Below are positions 44,262-52,155 of a stretch of 64,000 bases of DNA, piece by piece. Each line of letters starts with the position of its first letter. Within the stretch, counting starts at the first letter, position 1. The notes beneath the pieces were generated by a model. It was not told the origin of the DNA and did no database searches. It was given only the letters and a program-made list of their open reading frames with translations. Source of the stretch: Spirochaetes bacterium ADurb.BinA120 (GTDB lineage: Bacteria > Spirochaetota > UBA4802 > UBA5368); NCBI GenBank assembly GCA_002069125.1, contig MVZN01000004.1, positions 40,364-104,363 on the forward strand, written 5' to 3'. A program made the position numbers and the translations under genes.

Positions 44262-44430
44262 CCGCTCATTCACCTCTGGAAGCCCGCGTTCTTTAGTCTT
44301 TGGAACTGCCTTTCGGTCCGGTTTTCGCCGGATCCAAATTATCCATATTTTTAAGTAATGATCGACCGATAATGCCGCCCGGCTCAACAAGAATTCCCGG
44401 GCGCGTCTTGGAAGGCCGTCGGAATCGCCG

Positions 44431-47400
44431 TTAGAATAGAATCCGTTCGATTCCCTTTTTCTTGACCGTCTGGATGAACTTCTTCTCCCAGTCCCCGCCC
44501 AGAAAGCGCTCCGCCGCATACACGGCCAGCGAGCGGCCCTTTACCGACACCCCGTCGTTTATCTTGCAGAGCCCCTGAACGCAGCTTGGACAGGTCGTAA
44601 GCACGCTCACCCTTCTTCTTCTTGTCAGGCCCAGCAGGTTAAGCTTTTTACGCCCGCGCAGCGTGTTCGAGATATCCGGGGTAGAGAGCGCGAGAGTGCC
44701 GCCCTCGCCGCAGCAGTTCGGGATGTTCACCGGGCTTGTCCCGAGCAGTTTTTCGAAGGTCTTCTCGTAGCCAAGGTGCTTTAGAGGAGTGTGGCAGGGC
44801 TCATGATAGAGCACCGGTGGTCCGGGCGTCCGGGTGTCGCCGTAAAAGCCCTCCTCGGCGATGAATTCGTTTATGTCCATGATGGACGCGCCGTTGAATA
44901 TGTTCTCGATCTCGTATTTTTCGAGCATCTCGTAGCAGGTGCCGCACGAAACGATGATGTGTTCGATATCCATATATCCGGTCGTGTCCGCAATCCTGTG
45001 GAAGAGAACGCGGTTTTCGTAACTTCGAATATCCGCCTGTTCGGTCATACCGTTGGCGAGCATCGGGTAGCCGCAGCAGATGAACTCCGGCGGGATGACG
45101 ACGCGTATTCCGGCATTGTAGAGAAGGGCTATCACCGCAATGCTTATCTCCGGGAACATCCTCTCCGAACCGCAGCCGGGGAAATACACGACGCTTTTTT
45201 TAACCGGCATGTCGGGGTTCTCGAACGAATAGAAGCTGTTGGTCCCCTTTAGGCGGAGGCGCTCGCGAAGGGATTTATCTCCGGTACGCGGAAACCGCCC
45301 CGCCAGATAGCCGGAGATCATGGGTAAAATGCTGGCGGTAATTTTCGAAACCGGGCGGTTGAGATAATAACCCAGCCGTTGCGCCCCGTACCCCAGGCGG
45401 AAGATGAGCAGGCGCATGATCTTGTTGATGTAATAGCCGCGGCGGCGCAGGAAGAAAATGGTGAACTGTGTCGCCGCCTTGAACTGCGATTTCCTGCGCT
45501 GGACCATGAGCTCGCGAATGTCCAGCGTAATGTCCCCGAAATCGATCTTCACCGGGCATGGGGCCTGGCAGCGGTGGCACATGGTGCAGTGGTCCGAGAT
45601 CTCCCTTAGCTTTTTGAAGTTTCTAAACGAGAGCGAGGTCGAGGTCTGGGCGTCATAGAGTACGGCTTCCATTATAAGACCGACGCCGAGGATCTTGTTG
45701 CGCGGATTATAGAACATGGTGCCGCCGGGATAGTGCGTGTTGCATACCGGCTTGCACTTGCCGCATCGGACGCAGGGGGCTATGGATGTGGACAGCTTCT
45801 CGAGGTCGGTGGCCTTGAGGATGAAGGCCTCCAGCTCCAGCAGATTGAACGACGGCGTGTAGATGCCGCTCTGGCGGAATTCCGCGCTTAGCTTCCCCGG
45901 GTTGAAGAGGTCCTCCGGATCGTTCTCCAGCTTGTACTGCCGGTATCCTTCCAGGACCTCGTTATCGATAAAGCGAAGCTTGGTGAGGCCGATCCCGTGC
46001 TCTCCCGAGATAACGCCGCCCATCCTCACGGTTTCGCGCATAATTATTCCGGCGGTTTCGTCGGCCTCGCGCATCATCATATAATCGTTGGAGTGAACGG
46101 GTATATTGACATGTACGTTGCCGTCGCCCGCGTGCATATGGGTGGCGATGATTATCTTCCGTTTGCGCTCGTTCTGGACCACCGTACTGAACCTGTCGAG
46201 GAGCTCTTCATATCCATGGAAGGTTATGGCGAAGTGGGTAATGACCTCGTCATCGAACTGTATCGTGATCGTGCCGTCCTGGATGAGCTTAAATACGGTT
46301 TCCTCCCCGCTTCCGCCCAACTCCCCGCCCGCCGGCCGGTCAAAATTTTCTATATAAGAGCGGTAGAGCTCCCTCAGCTTACGGATACCGTTTACATACG
46401 CATCGATCCGGGCGGAGCTGAAGTCCGCGCCCTGCTTCAATTTGGCCTCGGAGAGGAAGCGCTCCACCTCGTCTATTATGCGTATATCGTTTTCGATCTC
46501 CTTCTGGTAATTGAGCTTTTCGATGAAATCGGCGAACAGCGGCAGCTTCTCCAGCGGTATCACTACGTCCTCGTTCAACTTGAACGCGTTTGTATGGCGG
46601 GCTATGGCGCCCAGGTTTTTACGGTCCTGCCAGAAAAGCTCGCGCTCCCTTTCGTCGGCCGCGATGATTCCCTCGGTGTTGTATGGCTCCACCATATGGA
46701 TGACCCGCTCGCACGCGCTTGCCAAAAGCTCCTCGTTGTTGCTCTCTATGTCCACAAGGAGCACCGCCTTGGGGATCGCCGGGCGTTTGGACTTGTTCCG
46801 GTAATTAATCGCAAGCACATATTTCTCGTCGAAATGCTCGAGCGCTGTCAGGAAGACTACGGCGTCCTTTTCGAAGGTGTTCATTATATCCACGATCGCC
46901 TTCGACGCGTTGATGAGATTGTTGCCGAAAAATTCCAGGCAGATGGTCTTGCAATGCGCAAACGGATGATAGAGCACGAAACGCGCGGTGGTGATGATAC
47001 CGTCCCCTCCCTCCTTCTGCACGCCTGGCAGCCCTTTAAGCGCCTTGTTGGTAATGTCCTTGCCCAGCCCGGCCTTTCGAATCTCGGTGCCGAGGAGGGT
47101 GATTGTTTTAAGGGGCAGGCTTTTTCCGCCTTCCAGCCTGAATACGTCGAAAACCACCATGTCGCCAGGAAGGATCTTTCTGTGGGGATGATCGCGGCGC
47201 TTTACCTCCAGTACGCGGCTCTGGGCGTCCACGATCGTAAACGAGAATATATTGTCGATGGCGGTTCCCCACATCACGCACTTCTTGCCGCCGGCATTTT
47301 CGGCGATATTACCGCCGATTGTGGATGCCCATGCCGAAGTGGGGTCTGTCGCGAAGATGTAGCCGTTGCGCTCACAGAAGTCTATTACATCCTCCGTAAC

Positions 47401-48132
47401 AGCGCCCGCCTCGACGCCTATTACCGGGACATCCCTTCCGTCGACCCGCTCCATCTCAATGGCGGATATACGATTGAGTTTTTCGGTGTTGATGACCATC
47501 GTATTGCGGCGCACGGGAACCGCGCCACCCGTAAGGCCGGTGCCGCCGCCGCGGGGGATAAGGCTCAAGCCCAGTTTTTTTGCGGCGCGGATTAGCGCCG
47601 GTATCTCCCCGACCGCGTCGGGATATACGACGACCGTCGGATACTCCACCCTCCAGTCGGTCGCGTCTGTCGCGTGGGACACCTTGTGAAAAGCGGAGAA
47701 TTGGATATTGCCCCTGGCCGTACAGGATTTCAGGGCGTGAAAAATCCTTCTTCGAAGCCGCTTTTCGGCGGCAAAGCCGGCGAAGAATTCCCTGTCCAAA
47801 ACCCTCGTTTTTTCGACAAGCTTCATCACCAGCGGATTGTCGTTGGAGGCTTTAATGATGGAATCGAGGCGTATATCGTGCAGGCGCCTCAGACGGCGCT
47901 GTTTCTTGGGGTCCTCCAGATAATCATTGTAAATGTACGGGTTTCGGTCTATTATAAACAGGTCTCCGAATATCTCGAAAAGCAGCTTGGCGCTCCTGCC
48001 GGTTACACGCTGCGAACGCAGCGTATCGATAAGCTCGGCGGTTTCCTCGTCGAAATACCTGAGTATGATCTCACGGTCCGAGAAGGAGGTGTAGTTGTAG
48101 GGAATTTCCCTGTATTTAAAATCTTTCTTCAT
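44431..48132 (-). CDS. FAD-linked oxidase fused to Fe-S/CCG oxidoreductase (DUF3683, D-lactate-dehydrogenase-like)
   Basis: 1233 residues. An N-terminal DUF3683-type helical segment (1-150) is followed by a PCMH-type FAD domain (PRGGGTGLTGGAVPVRR, about 195-215), FAD-oxidase C-terminal domain ('HMHAGDGNVHVNIPVH', 'EHGIGLTKLRFI'), two [4Fe-4S] motifs (CVRCGKCKPVC, CTMCHRCQAPC) and two CCG cysteine-rich domains (CCGYPM, CCGEGG). This fuses in one chain the functions of GlcD and GlcF-like subunits. Likely substrates are 2-hydroxyacids such as D-lactate or glycolate, with electrons passed to quinone or another carrier. No signal peptide. A dyad at 48304-48321 is 172 bp upstream of the start. Confidence 0.9.
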   Translation of the reverse strand: MKKDFKYREIPYNYTSFSDREIILRYFDEETAELIDTLRSQRVTGRSAKLLFEIFGDLFIIDRNPYIYNDYLEDPKKQRRLRRLHDIRLDSIIKASNDNPLVMKLVEKTRVLDREFFAGFAAEKRLRRRIFHALKSCTARGNIQFSAFHKVSHATDATDWRVEYPTVVVYPDAVGEIPALIRAAKKLGLSLIPRGGGTGLTGGAVPVRRNTMVINTEKLNRISAIEMERVDGRDVPVIGVEAGAVTEDVIDFCERNGYIFATDPTSAWASTIGGNIAENAGGKKCVMWGTAIDNIFSFTIVDAQSRVLEVKRRDHPHRKILPGDMVVFDVFRLEGGKSLPLKTITLLGTEIRKAGLGKDITNKALKGLPGVQKEGGDGIITTARFVLYHPFAHCKTICLEFFGNNLINASKAIVDIMNTFEKDAVVFLTALEHFDEKYVLAINYRNKSKRPAIPKAVLLVDIESNNEELLASACERVIHMVEPYNTEGIIAADERERELFWQDRKNLGAIARHTNAFKLNEDVVIPLEKLPLFADFIEKLNYQKEIENDIRIIDEVERFLSEAKLKQGADFSSARIDAYVNGIRKLRELYRSYIENFDRPAGGELGGSGEETVFKLIQDGTITIQFDDEVITHFAITFHGYEELLDRFSTVVQNERKRKIIIATHMHAGDGNVHVNIPVHSNDYMMMREADETAGIIMRETVRMGGVISGEHGIGLTKLRFIDNEVLEGYRQYKLENDPEDLFNPGKLSAEFRQSGIYTPSFNLLELEAFILKATDLEKLSTSIAPCVRCGKCKPVCNTHYPGGTMFYNPRNKILGVGLIMEAVLYDAQTSTSLSFRNFKKLREISDHCTMCHRCQAPCPVKIDFGDITLDIRELMVQRRKSQFKAATQFTIFFLRRRGYYINKIMRLLIFRLGYGAQRLGYYLNRPVSKITASILPMISGYLAGRFPRTGDKSLRERLRLKGTNSFYSFENPDMPVKKSVVYFPGCGSERMFPEISIAVIALLYNAGIRVVIPPEFICCGYPMLANGMTEQADIRSYENRVLFHRIADTTGYMDIEHIIVSCGTCYEMLEKYEIENIFNGASIMDINEFIAEEGFYGDTRTPGPPVLYHEPCHTPLKHLGYEKTFEKLLGTSPVNIPNCCGEGGTLALSTPDISNTLRGRKKLNLLGLTRRRRVSVLTTCPSCVQGLCKINDGVSVKGRSLAVYAAERFLGGDWEKKFIQTVKKKGIERILF

Positions 48133-48303
48133 TTATCGTCAGCCCGTTTTCCGCTTCGAGTATCATTTAGGGTCCGAATTTGACCCATGGATACAAAAAT
48201 ACAATAGCGCTTTATTGGTGATAAAAAGCGTATCGTCAAGATAATTAATGGACAGCCCTTCTTTTAACAGCGCCCTCCACCCTCCATGACGCTTTCTCAA
48301 GCT

Positions 48304-48321
48304 CCTCTTCCATGGAAGAGG
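48304..48321. promoter_or_regulatory. 18-bp perfect palindrome upstream of FAD/Fe-S gene
   Basis: CCTCTTCCATGGAAGAGG is fully self-complementary. It lies 172 bp from the start of the minus-strand FAD/Fe-S gene and could be an operator. No regulator gene is adjacent. The rest of 48133-48440 holds no gene. Confidence 0.35.
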
Positions 48322-48441
48322 TCATTATATCGTGAATATGGCCCTGTATCAATTTTCATTGCATGTGCGCCTTGGGATTCTGGTAACTGCCAGAACCTCC
48401 CGGCCAGATAATTATTTAAGTTGTTGCGTAACTGACAAAAA

Positions 48442-48561
48442 TGTCATCGCGAGAAGGCCGCAGGCCGACGTGGCGATCTTAAAAGGCAACAGGTTACAGG
48501 CAAAAAACCTGATACTGTATGAGATTGCCACGCCCCGATACGGCCGGGGATCGCAATGACA
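48442..48561. repeat. REP-like imperfect inverted repeat
   Basis: The left arm (48442-48480, TGTCATCGCGAGAAG... GGCGATCTT) and the right arm (48521-48561, GAGATTGCC... GCAATGACA) are complementary over about 40 bp with mismatches. TGTCATyGCGA...GGCrATCT is the pattern of widespread bacterial REP-type elements. A smaller hairpin (CAGGTT...AACCTG) sits between the arms. No RAYT transposase gene is in the window. Confidence 0.7.
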
Positions 48562-48587
48562 CTCAGTAAAGCAACAAGTCTATTGGC

Positions 48588-48704
48588 GGGAACCTCCATT
48601 AATTAAATTTTATAATTCCTATAAATTATAACTACTGGCAAAATCAGTACTTATGTCTCCCGCCGTCTTCGGCGGCCGGTAAAACTTGATAATTGGAGGT
48701 TACC
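48588..48704 (+). repeat. 118-bp dispersed element, copy C
   Basis: 117 bp, starting GGGAACCTCC and ending GGAGGTTACC, with CCTATAAATTATAACTACTGGCA, TCAGTACTTATGTCTCCCGCC and a CCGTCTTCGGCGG hairpin. Terminal inverted repeats are best preserved here (GGGAACCTC/GAGGTTACC). It is separated by 12 bp from inverted copy D. Confidence 0.8.
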
Positions 48705-48716
48705 TGTTGTTATAAG

Positions 48717-48835
48717 GCAACCTTTAATAATTAGGTTTTCCCGCCCGCCTTCGGCGGGCGGGAAAACCTAAGTCCTGAGTATGCCTGTAGTTATAATTTA
48801 TGGTAACTCAAAAAATTTAATTTTTAGAGGTTCCC
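48717..48835 (-). repeat. 118-bp dispersed element, copy D (inverted)
   Basis: 119 bp on the minus strand, from GGGAACCTC (48835) to AAAGGTTGC (48717). Its internal hairpin at 48732-48770 is perfect: 18-bp arms (TAGGTTTTCCCGCCCGCC and its complement) around a 3-base loop. It faces copy C across 12 bp, so the pair could fold into a structure of about 250 nt. Confidence 0.8.
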
Positions 48836-48862
48836 ATAATTCAAAAAATAATCAAAATTTTA

Positions 48863-48891
48863 TTGACAAGTAAAGCAGACTGAACTATGTT
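48863..48891 (+). promoter_or_regulatory. Probable promoter of xsc
   Basis: TTGACA (48863-48868) and TATGTT (48886-48891) with a perfect 17-bp spacer, 123 bp upstream of the xsc ATG. The -35 is a consensus match. Confidence 0.55.
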
Positions 48892-48897
48892 CATATT

Positions 48898-48912
48898 ATG
48901 AATATAATTCAT
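48898..48912. promoter_or_regulatory. Dyad operator candidate downstream of xsc -10
   Basis: ATGAAT and ATTCAT flank a 3-base centre, 6 bp after the -10 element, where a repressor would block transcription of xsc. The regulator is not identified. Confidence 0.4.
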
Positions 48913-49014
48913 GAAATTATTATCGAGTCCCTGCCGACTGATACGGACTGATTAGGCCCTGTTATCAGGGCGGGACCCGCACGCTCGAAAATACCCAAAC
49001 CGAGGAGGCAAGAT

Positions 49015-50739
49015 ATGCCACGAATGACACCATCCGAAGCGCTCGTCGAAACTCTGCTTGCAGAAGGAGTACGCGATATCTTCGGCATTGTCGGAAGCGC
49101 CTTCATGGACGCACTCGATCTCTTCCCCGCTGCCGGAATTCGTTTCATTCCTGTCGCCCACGAACAGGCGGCGGCACACGCCGCCGACGGCTATGCCCGC
49201 GTAACGGGCCGGCCTCAGGCCTGTATCGCCCAGAATGGCCCCGGGGCCGCCAACTTCGTTTCGGCGATAACCGCCGCTTACTGGGCCCATTCCCCGGTGG
49301 TCGCCATCACCCCAGAGACCGGAAGCATGGGAATAGGGACCGGCGGTTTCCAGGAGCTCGATCAGATGCCATGGTTCGAAAAATCCACCAAATACCAGGT
49401 GCGGGTTAACCGCCCCGAGCGAATGGCCGAACTAACCCGGCGCTGCTTTTATATGGCGAAGCTTTTAAACGGCCCGACGCAGCTCAACATCCCGCGCGAT
49501 TATTTTTATGGCGAACTCGACTGCGAAATTTATAAATCCGGCGACGTATGCTACGGCCCCGGACCCGAAGAGCAGGTTAAACAGGCAGCCCAGATTCTGG
49601 CCGGGGCAAAGTTCCCGGTAATCCTCGCAGGAGGAGGCGTATCGCAGTCCAACGCCCATAACGAGGCAAAGGCCATCGCCGAATACCTAACGGCCCCCGT
49701 CGTGAACACCTATTTGCACAACGACAGCTTCCCGGCCGACCACGAGCTCGCAGTCGGGCCCATCGGCTACTGCGGCTCCAAGGCCGCCATGCGGCTAATA
49801 GCCAGGGCCGACGTCGTACTGGCCCTGGGGACCAGGCTCGGGCCATTCGGCACCCTGCCTCAGTACGACATCGACTACTGGCCCAAAAACGCCAAGATCA
49901 TACAGGTCGACGTCGACGCGAGCCAGCTCGGCCTCTCCAAAAGGGTGGACCTCGGCATCATGGCGGACGCAAGGGAATTCGCCCAACAGCTCATCCTTCG
50001 CCTTCGCGCGATCGACTCCAAACGCGGAAGGGACGCAAAGCGCATAGAGGAGATCGAAAAGGAAAAAAGGGTGTGGAAGGACGAGCTCGATAAATGGTCA
50101 TCCTCCACCAACAAGCTCATGCATCCGCGCCGCTTCATCAAGGAGCTCACCGACGCCATGCCAAGCGGCTCGATCGTGGCGACCGACATAGGCAACAACT
50201 CGTCGATCTGCAACAGCTACCTTCGATTCTCGGGGCCCCGCCAGCACATATCCGCGCTAAGCTGGGGCAACTGCGGCTTCGCCTACGGTGCGGCCATGGG
50301 GGCCAAGATGGGCTCGCCCTCAAGCCCCGTGTTCGCCCTTCAGGGGGACGGCGCATACGGCATAAGCGGAATCGCGGAGGTCATGACCGCGGTGCGCGAA
50401 AACATACCCGTCATCGCGGTCGTTTTCAACAACCACGAGTGGGGCGCCGAGAAGAAAAACCAGATCGACTTCTTCGACAGCAGGTTCGTAGGCTGCGACC
50501 TGCCCGACAACCCGGATTACGCACAGATCGCAAGGGATATGGGCGCCATCGGCTTCAGGGTCGAGGATTACAATCAGGTAAAGGACGTAGTAAACGAGGC
50601 GGTAAAGTCTCAAAAACCGGTCGTCATCAACGCGGTCATAGAGGGCGGCGCAAACGTACTCGCGGAGCCGTTTAGGCGTGACGCCTTCAAACCCGCGGTT
50701 CGATACCTGCCCAAGTACAAACACCTCAGCATGGTATAA
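49015..50739 (+). CDS. xsc: Sulfoacetaldehyde acetyltransferase
   Basis: 574 residues. A ThDP-dependent enzyme with catalytic Glu50 (AHEQ) and the GDGAYG...NN cofactor motif. Features of the Xsc subfamily run throughout: FGIVGSAFMDALDLFPAAGI, AQNGPGAANFVSAITAAYW, TGGFQELDQMPWFE, LGTRLGPFGTLPQYDIDYWPKNAKIIQVD, NNHEWGAEKKNQ and the near-terminal GEPFRRD-like AEPFRRDAFK. Xsc converts sulfoacetaldehyde and phosphate to acetyl phosphate and sulfite, the key step of taurine and other sulfonate breakdown. AGGAGG precedes the ATG. It is followed by a terminator and ackA, which can turn acetyl phosphate into acetate and ATP. The taurine-to-sulfoacetaldehyde enzymes are not in the window. Confidence 0.92.
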   Translation: MPRMTPSEALVETLLAEGVRDIFGIVGSAFMDALDLFPAAGIRFIPVAHEQAAAHAADGYARVTGRPQACIAQNGPGAANFVSAITAAYWAHSPVVAITPETGSMGIGTGGFQELDQMPWFEKSTKYQVRVNRPERMAELTRRCFYMAKLLNGPTQLNIPRDYFYGELDCEIYKSGDVCYGPGPEEQVKQAAQILAGAKFPVILAGGGVSQSNAHNEAKAIAEYLTAPVVNTYLHNDSFPADHELAVGPIGYCGSKAAMRLIARADVVLALGTRLGPFGTLPQYDIDYWPKNAKIIQVDVDASQLGLSKRVDLGIMADAREFAQQLILRLRAIDSKRGRDAKRIEEIEKEKRVWKDELDKWSSSTNKLMHPRRFIKELTDAMPSGSIVATDIGNNSSICNSYLRFSGPRQHISALSWGNCGFAYGAAMGAKMGSPSSPVFALQGDGAYGISGIAEVMTAVRENIPVIAVVFNNHEWGAEKKNQIDFFDSRFVGCDLPDNPDYAQIARDMGAIGFRVEDYNQVKDVVNEAVKSQKPVVINAVIEGGANVLAEPFRRDAFKPAVRYLPKYKHLSMV

Positions 50740-50760
50740 CGATCCTTTAATCATAGCAGC

Positions 50761-50787
50761 CCTGCGGAGGGCCATGTCCTCCGCAGG
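50761..50787 (+). terminator. Perfect hairpin downstream of xsc
   Basis: CCTGCGGAGG and CCTCCGCAGG pair fully around a 7-base loop, 21 bp after the xsc stop, without its own T-run. Confidence 0.45.
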
Positions 50788-50802
50788 CGCCTCCTGCGCA
50801 TG

Positions 50803-50835
50803 CCCCTCGGCCCAACGGCCGCAGGGGATTTTTTT
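50803..50835 (+). terminator. Rho-independent terminator between xsc and ackA
   Basis: CCCCT-c-GGCC and GGCC-gc-AGGGG form a stem followed by ATTTTTTT. This would end most xsc transcripts before ackA, so the two may be partly independently expressed. Confidence 0.6.
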
Positions 50836-50957
50836 CACCGTGCCGGCGGACGCCATTGCGCTTTGCTTGATAAAAAGATACCCTCCGGGATAGAGTTCAC
50901 TCATAAGGCGCCACAGGGTTCAGCCCGCGGGAAAGTTCAGTATACCGGAGCCATTCA

Positions 50958-52148
50958 ATGAAGATTCTCGTTGTCAATGCCGGCAGCAGTTCGTTAAAAT
51001 TCCAGCTTTTCGACGCCCTCACGGAGGCCGTTCTCATTAAAGGCCACTACGACGGTATAGGAGTGCGCGGTAAAGAAGCCGCGTGCGTAAGAAAAATCGT
51101 CGCGGAGGAAAGGTCCGACCGTGGCCCCTGCGCGCTCTTGGACCATTCCGCCGCAATTGCGGACATGCTCAAGGTCATCTCGGAATGGGGGCTTGTTTCC
51201 GATCCGGACGAGATCTCGGCCGTAGGCCACCGCGTAGTCCATGGAGGCGAGACATACAGCGCCACGACACGCGTAGACTCCTCGGTCGAGGCGGAGCTCG
51301 ACAGGCTTTCCTCACTGGCCCCTTTGCACAATCCGATCAACCTGGCATGCATACGCTCGCTCGCTTCCGAATTGCCGAAAACGCCCCAGTTCGCCGTTTT
51401 CGACACCGCGTTTCATCAGACTATGCCCGAAAAGGCCTTTCTGTACGCCCTGCCGTACTCCCTGTATAAAAAATTCGGCATTCGTAAATATGGCTTCCAC
51501 GGGACAAGCCATAAGTATGTGGCTCTTAAAGCGGCCGAAATGATGGGGAGGAACATCGACGAGCTCGACATCGTAACCTGCCACCTGGGCAATGGACAGA
51601 GCGTCTGCGCCGTAAAAAACGGGCGCAGCGTGGATACCTCGATGGGCTTCACTCCGCTCGAGGGGCTCCCAATGGGTACGCGCAGCGGGTCCTTCGATCC
51701 GGAGATCGTGCTGTTTTTGCTTGATAATGGCTACACTCCGGAGACCGTCAAAGAGCTGCTCAACAGGCATTCCGGGCTGCTTGGCTTGAGCGGTATATCG
51801 AGCGACCATCGGGTGATAGAGGAGAGGGCTCTCGCCGGCGACCCCGACGCGCGCCGCGCCGCCGACGTCCTGGCCAACCGCATCACCGGCATCATCGGCG
51901 CCTATGCCGCCGAGATGGGCGGGCTCGACATCGTCGTCTTTACGGGAGGCATCGGAGAACACTCATCGATGCTTCGAAGCGACGTGACGTCCGGCCTGGG
52001 CTTTCTTGGCCTCCACCTTGACAAGGGAAGGAATGAGGCTGGCGGCCCCATCATCACCCGGCCCGAAAGCCGGGTATCCGCCATGGTAATCCCCACAAAC
52101 GAGGAGCTTCAGATCATGCGAGAGGCCAGGGAGGCCCTGAAAATCTGA
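50958..52148 (+). CDS. ackA: Acetate kinase
   Basis: 396 residues with NAGSSSLKF (residues 7-15), 'GHRVVHGGETYS', 'FDTAFHQTMPEKAFLYALP', 'YGFHGTSHKYV', 'CHLGNGQS', 'TPLEGLPMGTRSG' and 'FTGGIGEHS', the full AckA signature set. It interconverts acetyl phosphate + ADP with acetate + ATP. Next to xsc it would capture the energy of sulfoacetaldehyde cleavage; no phosphotransacetylase (pta) is here. GGAG lies 7 nt before the ATG. It ends 7 bp before the convergent epimerase. Confidence 0.97.
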   Translation: MKILVVNAGSSSLKFQLFDALTEAVLIKGHYDGIGVRGKEAACVRKIVAEERSDRGPCALLDHSAAIADMLKVISEWGLVSDPDEISAVGHRVVHGGETYSATTRVDSSVEAELDRLSSLAPLHNPINLACIRSLASELPKTPQFAVFDTAFHQTMPEKAFLYALPYSLYKKFGIRKYGFHGTSHKYVALKAAEMMGRNIDELDIVTCHLGNGQSVCAVKNGRSVDTSMGFTPLEGLPMGTRSGSFDPEIVLFLLDNGYTPETVKELLNRHSGLLGLSGISSDHRVIEERALAGDPDARRAADVLANRITGIIGAYAAEMGGLDIVVFTGGIGEHSSMLRSDVTSGLGFLGLHLDKGRNEAGGPIITRPESRVSAMVIPTNEELQIMREAREALKI

Positions 52149-52155
52149 GTGCCGG

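Noticed and set aside
45997..47595. 532-residue plus-strand frame antisense to the FAD/Fe-S gene
   Set aside because: The minus-strand gene has unmistakable FAD and Fe-S motifs throughout; the long plus frame is an effect of codon bias.
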